NCBI RefSeq assembly: GCF_964253915.1
Contig: NZ_CAXUSG020000001.1
Span: 310,001 to 374,000 of the forward strand
Length of the DNA stretch: 64,000 nt
Direction of reading: 5' to 3'
Origin: Metarhizobium sp964253915
Lineage (GTDB): Bacteria; Pseudomonadota; Alphaproteobacteria; Rhizobiales; Rhizobiaceae
Under the pieces are notes generated by a model, which searched no databases, was not told the origin of the DNA, and saw only the letters and a list, made by a program, of their open reading frames with translations. Positions 46,395 through 54,720 of the stretch are shown piece by piece. Position 1 is the first letter of the stretch, and each line of letters opens with the position of its first letter. The translations under genes were made by a program, and so were the position numbers.

Positions 46395-46780
46395 ACCTTC
46401 CTGGGGCGTGCCGCTCCGGACGGCCTCGGTTTCGGCCCGTTCGCGATGCGGTCGGTCAGCTCGCCGGCAAGTTTCTCGAAAGGCGTTTCGAGAACATCCC
46501 GCCGGGCGACGATCACATAGTCATGTCCGGGCTTCATTGCAAACTGGGCGGAAAGCCGCACGGCTTCCCGGAGGCGTCGTCGCATGCGGTTGCGTTCCAC
46601 CGCATTGCCTTGCTTCTTCGTAACGGTAAAACCGACACGCGGCGCCTGTTCGGGGGTTTTGTGGTCGAGCACTTCGATGAGGACATATTTCCCCCGAAGC
46701 TTCTCCCCCTCCCGGACAGCAAGAAACTGCGGCCGGCTTTTCAGCCGCCCGGCAGTTGATTTTGGTGCATCATGCGTCAT
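46391..46780 (-). CDS. rnpA: Ribonuclease P protein component
   Basis: Protein subunit of RNase P for tRNA 5' processing. The RNR motif is NAVERNRMRRRLREAVR, preceded by RVGFTVTKKQGNA. A longer N-terminal frame is open to 46804, but the start MTHDAPKSTAGRLKSR matches the usual beginning. Length 129 residues. It lies 33 bp after rpmH and overlaps yidC. Confidence 0.93.
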   Translation of the reverse strand: MTHDAPKSTAGRLKSRPQFLAVREGEKLRGKYVLIEVLDHKTPEQAPRVGFTVTKKQGNAVERNRMRRRLREAVRLSAQFAMKPGHDYVIVARRDVLETPFEKLAGELTDRIANGPKPRPSGAARPRKV

Positions 46781-46813
46781 TCGCCCGCGTCTCTTTTCGG
46801 GCAAGCCCGGCGA

Positions 46814-46948
46814 TTAAGCCGAGAGACGCTTGCGGCCGCGAGCGCGACGGGCTGCGAGAACCTTCTGGCCGCCATTGGTGGCCATACGAGCACGGAAACC
46901 GTGGCGACGCTTGCGGACAAGCTTGGACGGCTGGTAAGTACGCTTCAT
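46814..46948 (-). CDS. rpmH: 50S ribosomal protein L34
   Basis: A 44-residue basic protein beginning MKRTYQPSKLVRKRRHGFRA and ending GRKRLSA, the invariant L34 sequence. It is first in the rpmH-rnpA-yidC operon. Confidence 0.97.
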   Translation of the reverse strand: MKRTYQPSKLVRKRRHGFRARMATNGGQKVLAARRARGRKRLSA

Positions 46949-47385
46949 TTATTTGACTACCGCGGAGTGCGGCCCTTCTTAATGTTGCACTGTGCAAGAG
47001 CGTTTGGAAAACGCACGGCCTTGCCTTGCCCGAGGCATGGATAGCATGGCCGAACGTGCGCGCCTTATAGGGATGAAGGGCGTGCAAGTCAATCAACAGT
47101 CATGGCGATGCATCGGGCAGGACGGGACAGTGCGACATTTCGCAGCTTTTGTTAACCAGCGACCGCGCCGCCATTTTTGCCAAATATCAATTTCTGAAAC
47201 CGATTTCCGGAAAACTGCGCCGAATCGATGCAAAAAGGACCACTACAAGCGGAGATACCGGATTTATTTGCCTGCTATTACCGTAAAACGTGCATTTTTA
47301 GAGGAAACTTAAGATTAACAAATTTTCCGCATGATGAGCCCAACCAGCATGTCGCTGCGTTGCGTCTCTTCTCGGGAGTTCCCCC
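46949..47385. other. Intergenic region between rpmH and the second chemoreceptor
   Basis: About 437 bp with divergent genes at both ends. It holds the rpmH promoter (see next entry), a 13-bp palindrome TTGCAC-T-GTGCAA at 46985-46997 and, toward the right, an A+T-rich stretch that probably contains the chemoreceptor promoter. No protein-coding gene is evident. Confidence 0.6.
47064..47092 (-). promoter_or_regulatory. Sigma-70-type promoter of rpmH-rnpA-yidC
   Basis: On the minus strand TTGACT (47092-47087), a 17-bp spacer and TATAAG (47069-47064), close to TTGACA-N17-TATAAT. Transcription would start near 47057, giving a leader of about 110 nt before rpmH. Confidence 0.65.
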
Positions 47386-49386
47386 TTGTCTATCCGCGGC
47401 AAAATTAATCTTCTTGTTTTCGTCATGGGATTGGCGGCGCTGATCATCGGCGGAACCGCCTTCGTCGCAATGAATGAATACGGCAACCGCGTGCAGGAGT
47501 TCAGCCTTGCCTCCGAGCGCGCCTTTCGCGGTGAGCAGCTCAACAGGCTGGTGACGGCCGTCGTCATGGATTCCCGTGGTGTTTACGGTGCCAAGTCGCC
47601 GGAAGACGCCAAGAAGTTTGCCGACGGCATTCTTTCCAGCCTCGACAAGATGGACAAGGTGATTGCCGAATGGCGGCCGATCATCGGCGCCGAACAGAAG
47701 GCCTCGTTCGACAGCCTCGTCGCGGGCGCCCAGCAATTCCGGGTCTTCCGGATGGAAACGGCGCGTCTCGGTGTCGAGGTCGGACCGGCGGCGGCCAACG
47801 AGCAGGGCAACAACGACGCCAACCGCGCCAACCGCAAGGCCTACCAGGCGGAGATCGACAAGGTCGTCGAGACCGACATCGCAGCTCTGATGGCCCAGGA
47901 ACAGGCGATCACCGCATTCCGGCATTTCATCTTCCTCGTCGTGCTCGGCATCACCGTCGTCGGCATCGGCATCGGCATCGGCATGGGTTTCTACATCGGC
48001 ACCTATCACCTGAGTGTTCCGCTGCGCCACGCGACCGATGCGATCAACCAGGTCGCCAACGGCAATTTCGGTGTCGATATCCCGGCGACCGGCCGCAAGG
48101 ACGAAATCGCCGACATAATGAAGGCGCTGCAGGTGTTCAAGGAAAACGGCCTCGCCGTGCAGCGCATGAACGCCCAGGAGGCCGCCCTGCGTGCCCGCAG
48201 CGACGATCTGCAGGCGAGCATGTCGCAGGTGGTTTCGGCTGCCGCCGCCGGCGATTTCAGCCCGCGTATCGACAAGGATTACGGTGACGAGAACCTCAAC
48301 CGGTTCGCCCGCAACATCAACACGCTGCTGGCTTCGGTCGACACCGGCGTCGGCGAGACGCGGCGCGTCATCGCCAGCCTCGCCGAGGGCGATCTGACGC
48401 AGAGCATGCGAGGTGACTTCCAGGGCGCCTTTGCCGAGTTGCAGGCGAACGTCAACACGACATTCGCCTCGTTGTGCCAGACGATGCGTTCCGTCCGCGA
48501 AACGTCATCGACGATCAACGACAACACCAGCGAACTGCGCCACGCCAGCGACGATCTTTCCAAGCGCACCGAGCAGCAGGCAGCGGCGCTGGAAGAAACC
48601 TCTGCCGCGCTCGACCAGATCACCGCCGTGGTCAAAAATTCCACCGAGCGTGCCCAGGAGGCCACCTCCATGGTCGGCGATGCCAAGCAGAGCGCGGCGC
48701 AGTCCGCCTCCGTGGTGCGCAACGCCATCGACGCCATGGGCCGCATCGAGCAAGCCTCGCTCGAAATCAGCCAGATCATCAACGTCATCGACGAGATCGC
48801 CTTCCAGACCAACCTGCTGGCGCTGAATGCCGGCGTCGAGGCTGCGCGCGCCGGGGAAGCCGGCAAGGGTTTTGCCGTCGTCGCCCAGGAAGTCCGCGAA
48901 CTGGCGCAACGCTCCGCCACCGCTGCGAAGGACATCAAGACCCTGATCACCAAATCCGGCACCGAAGTGCAGTCCGGCGTCAAGCTGGTACAGGCGACCG
49001 GCGAGGCGCTGTCGCAGATCGAAGCCCAGGTGAACGGCATCAACGACCGCATCCATGCCATCGCCGTTTCGGCCCGCGAACAGTCGACCGGCCTGCAGGA
49101 GGTCAATACCGCCATCAACCAGATGGACCAGGTCACCCAGCAGAACGCCGCGATGGTCGAGGAGACCTCGGCATCGACGCACAAGCTCTCGGCAGAAGCC
49201 GAAGGCCTCGTCGGCCTGGTCGTACGCTTCAAGGTCGATGGCGGGTCCTCGCGCCAGCCGGCTCTGGCGAACCGGGAACAGCACCGCGCCGTCACCTCGC
49301 CGGCGCGGCGGATGGCCGGAACAGTCGCTCGTGCATTCGGCGGCGGCCAGTCGGCCGCGGCTGCCCAGAGCTGGGAAGAATTCTGA
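47386..49386 (+). CDS. Methyl-accepting chemotaxis protein
   Basis: A 666-residue chemoreceptor starting at TTG, with CGGGAG 7 nt upstream. Order: TM1 (~7-29), a helical periplasmic four-helix-bundle sensor, TM2 (~183-207), HAMP (PLRHATDAINQVANGNFGVDIPATGRKDEI), a second HAMP-like stretch, and the signalling domain with NLLALNAGVEAARAGEAGKGFAVVAQEVREL. The C-terminus SWEEF is a CheR/CheB tether. It has a different sensor from the other chemoreceptor in this window. Confidence 0.92.
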   Translation: MSIRGKINLLVFVMGLAALIIGGTAFVAMNEYGNRVQEFSLASERAFRGEQLNRLVTAVVMDSRGVYGAKSPEDAKKFADGILSSLDKMDKVIAEWRPIIGAEQKASFDSLVAGAQQFRVFRMETARLGVEVGPAAANEQGNNDANRANRKAYQAEIDKVVETDIAALMAQEQAITAFRHFIFLVVLGITVVGIGIGIGMGFYIGTYHLSVPLRHATDAINQVANGNFGVDIPATGRKDEIADIMKALQVFKENGLAVQRMNAQEAALRARSDDLQASMSQVVSAAAAGDFSPRIDKDYGDENLNRFARNINTLLASVDTGVGETRRVIASLAEGDLTQSMRGDFQGAFAELQANVNTTFASLCQTMRSVRETSSTINDNTSELRHASDDLSKRTEQQAAALEETSAALDQITAVVKNSTERAQEATSMVGDAKQSAAQSASVVRNAIDAMGRIEQASLEISQIINVIDEIAFQTNLLALNAGVEAARAGEAGKGFAVVAQEVRELAQRSATAAKDIKTLITKSGTEVQSGVKLVQATGEALSQIEAQVNGINDRIHAIAVSAREQSTGLQEVNTAINQMDQVTQQNAAMVEETSASTHKLSAEAEGLVGLVVRFKVDGGSSRQPALANREQHRAVTSPARRMAGTVARAFGGGQSAAAAQSWEEF

Positions 49387-49427
49387 CCCTTGCGCCGCGG
49401 CTGTTTTAAACAGCCCAAACCCATCGT

Positions 49428-49470
49428 CGCCGGAACCGGTCCATGCCATCGGTTCCGGCGGTTTCATTTT
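49428..49470 (+). terminator. Terminator after the second chemoreceptor
   Basis: Perfect 11-bp stem CGCCGGAACCG/CGGTTCCGGCG followed by GTTTCATTTT, 42 bp beyond the stop codon. Confidence 0.75.
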
Positions 49471-49557
49471 AGGGTTGCGCCGAGGCTTGCGAAGCTATTC
49501 CTCCGGCAGATAAGATCGGCGCTAGTCTTTCCCCTCCCTGTTGGATTCTCAGCGACC

Positions 49558-50979
49558 ATGGCGGAACTCCTCTCGCCCGACATCTGCATCATCGGCGGCG
49601 GCCCCGTCGGAATTGAACTGGCGCTGTCGGTCGTGGCCTTCGGCGCGTCCGTCGTTCTGGTCGAAGCCGAACGCTGGGGCGAAAAGGGCGTGGGGCGGGA
49701 TATCGCGCTACAGGCCTTTTCCGCCGCCGCGCGCCACGTCGCCACCATCGGAGGGGCATCGGCCCTCGGCATCGCCACCGGTCCCGTTTCGGTCGACTTC
49801 GCCGCGCTGCGCGCGCACATCGCCGACGCCATGGCCGCGGCCGCCCCGAACGCCTCCGCCGAGCGGCTGGCGGCGCGCGGCATCTGGGTCCTCCGCTCCC
49901 AGGCGCGCTTTACCGATCGCCGCACCATCGAGGCTGGCAATTATCTCGTCCGCCCGCGCCGTTTCGTCATCACCGGCGGATCCGTGCCGATCATTCCGGA
50001 TATTCCCGGCCTTTCCACGCTCGAGTGCCTGACCATGGATACGATCCTGGATGTCAAGGCGGTACCGGACAGGCTGCTGGTGCTTGGCGCCGGCGCGGAA
50101 GGCCTGCAGATTGCCCAGGGTTTCCGGCGGCTGGGGGTGCAGGTGACCGTCATCGACGAGGGGAGGGCACTGTCGGAATGTGACCCCGAACCTTCCGCCC
50201 TCGTGCTGCACCATCTGCGCTCCGAAGGCATCGTGCTGATCGAGGATATGACGGTGACACATGTCGAGCGGGCTCCGTCGGCAATCCGGGTGCATGGCGA
50301 CGGCGCGGATGGCCCCGCCGTTTTCGATTGCAGCCACCTGCTCGTGGCATCGGGCCGGCGTGCCGACGTCGCCGGTCTCGACCTCGCCGCTGCCGGCATC
50401 AAGGCGGACGAACGTGGCATTGTCGTCGGCCCCGGCCTGCGCAGCCGCAACCGGCGCGTCTATGCTATCGGCGAAGCGACGGGGCGCGAGACCTCGCTTG
50501 CCGCCGCCCGGCAGCATATGGCGGCAATCTTGCCACAGTTGCTGTTCCGCTTGGCGCGCCGCGCCGAACCCCATCGTGTTCCCCGTATCGTATGGACCGA
50601 TCCGGAGATTGCCGAAATCGGCCTTGGCGTCGAGGAGGCGCGCAAACGCTACGGCGCTATCCGCCTGCTGCGCTGGCCCTATGCCGAAAACGACCGCGCG
50701 CGGGCCGAGCGCCGCACCGCCGGCCTTGTCCGTATTCTCGTCAGCACCAGGGAAAAGGTGCTGGGGGTGACGATCGTTGGCGAAAATGCAGCAGAACTGA
50801 TCGATTTCTGGTCGCTGGTGATCGCCAGGGGACTTGCCTTGAACGACATCCGATCCCATGTGCCGCCTTGTCCGACTTTTTCCGAGATTGGAAAAAGCGC
50901 GGCGGTTTCGTATGATAGGCCCCTGATGCAAAAGCCCTGGACCCGATTTCTGATCCGGTTCCTCGCTCGTCTGGGCTGA
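49558..50979 (+). CDS. FAD-dependent oxidoreductase related to disulfide reductases, lacking the redox Cys pair
   Basis: A 473-residue flavoprotein with the class I pyridine-nucleotide disulfide reductase layout: FAD motif DICIIGGGPVGIELALSV, NAD(P) motif RLLVLGAGAEGLQIAQGFRRLG, second FAD motif RRVYAIGEATG and C-terminal dimerisation domain (RIVWTDPEIAEIGLGVEEA). Where lipoamide dehydrogenase and mercuric reductase have CxxxxC, this has GEKGVGRDIAL with no Cys, so it cannot use that chemistry. The C-terminal His motif appears as SHVPPCPTFSEI. It is followed 11 bp later by a sensor kinase gene. Substrate unknown. Confidence 0.82.
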   Translation: MAELLSPDICIIGGGPVGIELALSVVAFGASVVLVEAERWGEKGVGRDIALQAFSAAARHVATIGGASALGIATGPVSVDFAALRAHIADAMAAAAPNASAERLAARGIWVLRSQARFTDRRTIEAGNYLVRPRRFVITGGSVPIIPDIPGLSTLECLTMDTILDVKAVPDRLLVLGAGAEGLQIAQGFRRLGVQVTVIDEGRALSECDPEPSALVLHHLRSEGIVLIEDMTVTHVERAPSAIRVHGDGADGPAVFDCSHLLVASGRRADVAGLDLAAAGIKADERGIVVGPGLRSRNRRVYAIGEATGRETSLAAARQHMAAILPQLLFRLARRAEPHRVPRIVWTDPEIAEIGLGVEEARKRYGAIRLLRWPYAENDRARAERRTAGLVRILVSTREKVLGVTIVGENAAELIDFWSLVIARGLALNDIRSHVPPCPTFSEIGKSAAVSYDRPLMQKPWTRFLIRFLARLG

Positions 50980-50990
50980 GGCGTCAGGGG

Positions 50991-52490
50991 ATGGCGGAGA
51001 TGCCGATGTCTGAACATATGCCGGAAAACCCGGTGCCTCGCGCCTGCGTCAAGGGCGGGTTGCGCGGCATGTTCGCCGGCCTTTCCGGCAAGCTCCTGTG
51101 GCTGACGGTCATTTTCGTCATGCTGGCGGAGGTGCTGATCTTTGCGCCGTCGGTTGCCACCATGCGGCTGCGCTGGCTGGAGGACAGGCTCAACACGGCC
51201 GCCGCCGCCGCGGTGGTCATCGATGGCCTGCAGCCCGCCGAATTGCCGCGCAGCGTCCAGGACGACACGCTGATGGCCACCGGCACCAAGGCGATCGTGC
51301 TGCGCAAGGACGGCACCTCGCAGCTGCTGGCGGCATCGGATATCCCCACGGAAGTCGACGGCCAGTACAACATCGCCGACATGGACCAGCTGACGGCGGT
51401 GAAGGATGCGGTGGAAACGCTGCTGTTCGGCGGCAACCGCACCATCCGCATCTTCGGGCCGGTCGGCGAAAGCGACATGATGATCGAGATCGTCATGACC
51501 GATGCCAGCCTGCGCAAGGCCATGCTGCGCTATTCCAGCAACATGCTGGTGCTGTCGATCCTGATCTCGCTGATCACCGCGACGCTGATTTTCTTCACCA
51601 TCAACCGGATCATGATCCGCCCGATCCGGCGCCTGACCAACAGCATGCAGACCTTTTCCGAAAACCCGCAGGATCCCGGACGAATCATGATGCCCGAGCA
51701 GGGGCATGACGAGCTGGCGCTTGCCGGTCGCCACCTCGCCACCATGCAGACGCAACTGCAGAAAACCCTGAAGCAGCAGAAGAACCTTGCCGATCTCGGC
51801 CTCGCGGTCTCGAAGATCAACCACGACATGCGCAACATCCTGGCGTCAGCGCAACTGATGTCCGACCGCCTGGTGCATGCCGAGGATCCGCTGGTCAAAA
51901 GTTTTGCACCAAAACTGCTGCGTACCATCGACCGCGCCGTCGGATACACCAGCGAGGTTCTGGCATACGGCCAGGCGTCCGAGGCAGCCCCCCGCCGGCG
52001 TCCGATCGCCTTCGTGATGCTCCTGCAGGAGGTGAAGGATATCCTGGCGATCGATGCCGAGGCCGGCATCGAATTCGTCGAGACGATCGCGCCGGAGCTG
52101 ACGGTCGATGCCGACAACGAGCAGCTTTTCCGCATCATCCACAATCTCTGCCGCAATGCGCACCAGGCATTGGTCAATCACCGCGTCGGCGAAACCGGCG
52201 TCGTTCGCCGCATCACCGTTTCGGCGCAGCGGCTGGGCAGCGTCGTCAGCATTGATATCGACGACACCGGCCCCGGCATGCCACCGAAGGCGCGCGAAAA
52301 CCTGTTTGCGGCCTTTCGCGGCTCGGCCCGTTCCGGCGGCACCGGACTCGGGCTGGCGATTGCCCGCGAACTCGTGCTGGCGCACGGCGGCACCATCGCC
52401 CTTGCGGAAAAACCGTCTCCCGGCACCCTGTTCCGCATCGAAATTCCGGACCGCCCTGTTTCACTGGAAGCATACCGCGCCCGGGCCTGA
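50991..52490 (+). CDS. Sensor histidine kinase
   Basis: A membrane two-component kinase of up to 499 residues. TM1 (~35-55), a periplasmic sensor (~56-180), TM2 (~185-205), HAMP-like linker, an atypical H-box KINHDMRNILASAQLMSDR, N-box region IIHNLCRNAHQALVNH, and ATPase motifs DDTGPGMP and GGTGLGLAIARELV. ATGs at 51000 and 51006 are also possible starts, the latter having GGAG 8-9 nt upstream. No response regulator is adjacent; it is probably co-transcribed with the flavoenzyme. Confidence 0.88.
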   Translation: MAEMPMSEHMPENPVPRACVKGGLRGMFAGLSGKLLWLTVIFVMLAEVLIFAPSVATMRLRWLEDRLNTAAAAAVVIDGLQPAELPRSVQDDTLMATGTKAIVLRKDGTSQLLAASDIPTEVDGQYNIADMDQLTAVKDAVETLLFGGNRTIRIFGPVGESDMMIEIVMTDASLRKAMLRYSSNMLVLSILISLITATLIFFTINRIMIRPIRRLTNSMQTFSENPQDPGRIMMPEQGHDELALAGRHLATMQTQLQKTLKQQKNLADLGLAVSKINHDMRNILASAQLMSDRLVHAEDPLVKSFAPKLLRTIDRAVGYTSEVLAYGQASEAAPRRRPIAFVMLLQEVKDILAIDAEAGIEFVETIAPELTVDADNEQLFRIIHNLCRNAHQALVNHRVGETGVVRRITVSAQRLGSVVSIDIDDTGPGMPPKARENLFAAFRGSARSGGTGLGLAIARELVLAHGGTIALAEKPSPGTLFRIEIPDRPVSLEAYRARA

Positions 52491-52659
52491 GCGCGGCCGC
52501 CTCCACGCCAGGCTCTTTGCATCTGCCGGAAACGCTTGATTTCATACGCTTGTCGAACTCTTCGAGATAAAATGACGTTTTTTGCGAAATTGCTCTTGCA
52601 TTCCCCAACGGGAGCCTTTAGAGGATCGCCACGCAGACGGAATTGACCATCTGCACCGC

Positions 52660-52736
52660 GCACCCGTAGCTCAGCTGGATAGAGCACCAGACTACGAATC
52701 TGGGGGTCAGGAGTTCGAATCTCTTCGGGTGCGCCA
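52660..52736 (+). tRNA. tRNA-Arg (anticodon ACG)
   Basis: A 77-nt cloverleaf with encoded CCA: acceptor arms GCACCCG/CGGGTGC, D-arm AGCTCAGCTGGATAGAGC, anticodon stem CCAGA/TCTGG around loop CTACGAA (anticodon ACG, read as ICG), and T-arm containing GTTCGAATC. It reads CGN arginine codons. Confidence 0.95.
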
Positions 52737-52790
52737 TTCTTTCCTTTATGTTTCCCGATATCGTAGCAGGCACTTTTCAAGTGCCTCGGC

Positions 52791-53003
52791 TTAACCTGCG
52801 CGATGCCTCGCGGACGATATAAGGTAACCCAATGCAAACGTCATTGCTGTCACGGCTATCCCGGTGCAGATCACGCCGGCCGGCGTGATTCGGGCGCTGC
52901 CCTGCAAGGTAATATGGTTCCCCACACGCAGATCGAATGTGGATTTGATTTCCTCGGGATGCGAGGGGGAGGCCGTTGGCGGGTCTTCCTCGATGGCTGC
53001 CAT
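52791..53003 (-). CDS. Small single-pass membrane protein
   Basis: A 70-residue protein: a charged N-terminal half (MAAIEEDPPTASPSHPEEIK) and one hydrophobic helix near the C-terminus (ITPAGVICTGIAVTAMTFAL) followed by basic residues. CGGAG lies about 8 nt before the ATG. No known family is recognised. It lies between tRNA-Arg and the second metalloprotease. It could be a chance frame, but the ribosome site and amphipathic organisation favour a real gene. Confidence 0.5.
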   Translation of the reverse strand: MAAIEEDPPTASPSHPEEIKSTFDLRVGNHITLQGSARITPAGVICTGIAVTAMTFALGYLISSARHRAG

Positions 53004-53037
53004 TTTGAAACTCCGTTGCGCTTCGCCGCGGCGTGAT

Positions 53038-53059
53038 GCCCACCCCGATGTGGGTGGGC
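53038..53059 (-). terminator. Hairpin downstream of the second metalloprotease
   Basis: GCCCACC/GGGTGGGC stem with a short loop, 48 bp past the stop of the minus-strand metalloprotease gene. No T-run follows, so the terminator call is weak. Confidence 0.4.
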
Positions 53060-53106
53060 TACAATAACATGGCGGTTTGCAGTTTCATCGCGTCATTGCT
53101 TCAGGA

Positions 53107-54465
53107 TCAGACCAGATCCCAATAGCCGGAGGATACTTCCCGGATGCCTTCGAGATTCTGTGTTGCATCGATATTTTCGGCGCTCGCGGCGAATGCCTGC
53201 AGGATCGCCTCCTTGGAAAGCCCCTGGTCCAGCCTGCCTATCCAGTAGCTGACGCCGGCAGCCTCCCCGGCGCGGTGCAGGACGTTCTGGTACATGACGT
53301 CGATGAAGGTGCTGTTACCCATCGTTGCGACGCTGCCGTAGCGTTGCGTGAATTCCTGGCTGTAGAGGAAGTTGAGGGCGATCTGGCTCAGGGCCTGGCC
53401 GCCTTCGGCCATGTCGATCCAGTAGTTCAGGCCCGACGTATCGAAATCGCGGCCGAAACCGGCATTGTAGAGCCTCGCAAAAGAAACGACCTCGTCATGG
53501 GTGAGCGGCTGGATGTCGTTGCCGATCCTGATCGTGAATCCTTGCGAGAAATTATTGCCTTCGTTGGATTCGGCGATTTGTTTTGTCTGGTCGGCTTCGA
53601 TCCCGAGATAATAGGTTCCCGGCGCGAGATTGGTCGGGATTCTGACATAAGTGGCGACGTCAAGCTGTGTCAGTGTGCCGATGCTGTCCGACAGGGTCAG
53701 GCTGCCGAGGCTGATATCGCTGGAATCGATCGTGGCATCCGTCGACAGGTAGAAGCCGACGGTCTTCGCCTCCGTGGCCGTGGTCGTCGACTGGTTGGTC
53801 AGCGAGTAGTGGACCAGCATCAGTTCGCCGGGCATGAGTTTGGTCGCGCCGGTCCTGGCATCGGCTTCGACGTTGCGAATGTTCGAGACGAGGTCCGGCG
53901 ATGCGTTGTTCGAGCCGTAGATGTACTGGATGCCGGCAATGTCGCCGGCCTGTAGCTGGGTGAGGTTGTTGATGGCGGTGTTCATCACGCTGAGGCCGCC
54001 GTCATAATGGGCAAGCCCGAGGGCATGACCGATTTCGTGCAGGACGACCTGGTAAAAACTGTTACCGCCCGAATCGACCACGCGGCCATTGACGGTGTGC
54101 CAGCCCTCGCCGTTGTCCAGCCAGATCTGTGCCGCCTTGGTGATGTTGTCGCTGCCCGGCGCATAGCGTCTTGCCAGGCCTTCCGTCCCCCCGGCGCCGT
54201 CTCCGGGCCCTAGGCCGATGCGGAGGCCTGACGTGTTCAGGGATGCGCTGTCCGATGTCTGCTGGAATCGGACATTCGCGACGGCCTCCCAGGCGCGCAT
54301 GGCCTGGTTGATCTCGGCGATCATCGCCGAGTTGAGGGCCTGGTTGAAAGAAAATGCTTCACCGCCGAAGTTTGCGCTCCAGGGGGACCACTGGATCACT
54401 CCGCCCGATGTGCCGTAAGAGCTGCCACCCCATTTGATGCCCTGCGTAACAAGCGAATAATCCAT
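53107..54465 (-). CDS. Secreted metzincin-type metalloprotease with CARDB-like and DUF4214 domains
   Basis: A 452-residue protein without a Sec signal. The zinc site HEIGHALGLAH at residues 143-153 and the Met-turn SVMNT (~159-163) are canonical for matrixin/serralysin-like peptidases. Residues ~200-320 form a CARDB-like beta domain (LMPGELMLVHYSLTNQST; GTYYLGIEADQTKQIAESNEGNNFS). The C-terminal ~120 residues are DUF4214 (NVLHRAGEAAGVSYWIGRL), similar to the other protease here. Export by a type I system is likely by analogy; none is encoded nearby. No RTX repeats are visible. Confidence 0.82.
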   Translation of the reverse strand: MDYSLVTQGIKWGGSSYGTSGGVIQWSPWSANFGGEAFSFNQALNSAMIAEINQAMRAWEAVANVRFQQTSDSASLNTSGLRIGLGPGDGAGGTEGLARRYAPGSDNITKAAQIWLDNGEGWHTVNGRVVDSGGNSFYQVVLHEIGHALGLAHYDGGLSVMNTAINNLTQLQAGDIAGIQYIYGSNNASPDLVSNIRNVEADARTGATKLMPGELMLVHYSLTNQSTTTATEAKTVGFYLSTDATIDSSDISLGSLTLSDSIGTLTQLDVATYVRIPTNLAPGTYYLGIEADQTKQIAESNEGNNFSQGFTIRIGNDIQPLTHDEVVSFARLYNAGFGRDFDTSGLNYWIDMAEGGQALSQIALNFLYSQEFTQRYGSVATMGNSTFIDVMYQNVLHRAGEAAGVSYWIGRLDQGLSKEAILQAFAASAENIDATQNLEGIREVSSGYWDLV

Positions 54466-54720
54466 TGTTCCCCCTGCAGAAAAATCTGCCAGAGATTAAG
54501 CCTATTTTTCGGGGCGCTCAATCCGTGTGTGATAACATTGTGCATTCGTCATTTTGCTGGCAGAGGCAGTCGATCGCCGTCTGATCGCCGACTTACCCGT
54601 CTCGCATGTCTTTCAAAAATACCAGAGGTGGCGTACCAAGCATGTCGAGGCCGGAGGCTGTATTCATGATGCCGGAAGGCGTCTTCGCGGATGCAGCGGT
54701 CCCGGGCCGGATCGGGGAAG

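Noticed and set aside
44481..46520. 679-codon + strand frame opposite yidC
   Set aside because: Mirror frame of yidC with a Gly/Arg/Asp/Val-rich product and no motifs.
46985..46997. TTGCAC-T-GTGCAA palindrome near rpmH as an operator or origin element
   Set aside because: Short, single copy, downstream of the likely rpmH start, and no DnaA boxes or origin features accompany it.
52870..52889. 20-bp perfect palindrome with core CACGCCGGCCGGCGTG
   Set aside because: It lies inside the probable small membrane protein gene and encodes part of its ITPAGV stretch; likely coincidental, though a second role cannot be excluded.
52660..53106. Integration site of a mobile element at tRNA-Arg
   Set aside because: No integrase gene and no duplicated tRNA 3' end were seen in the window.
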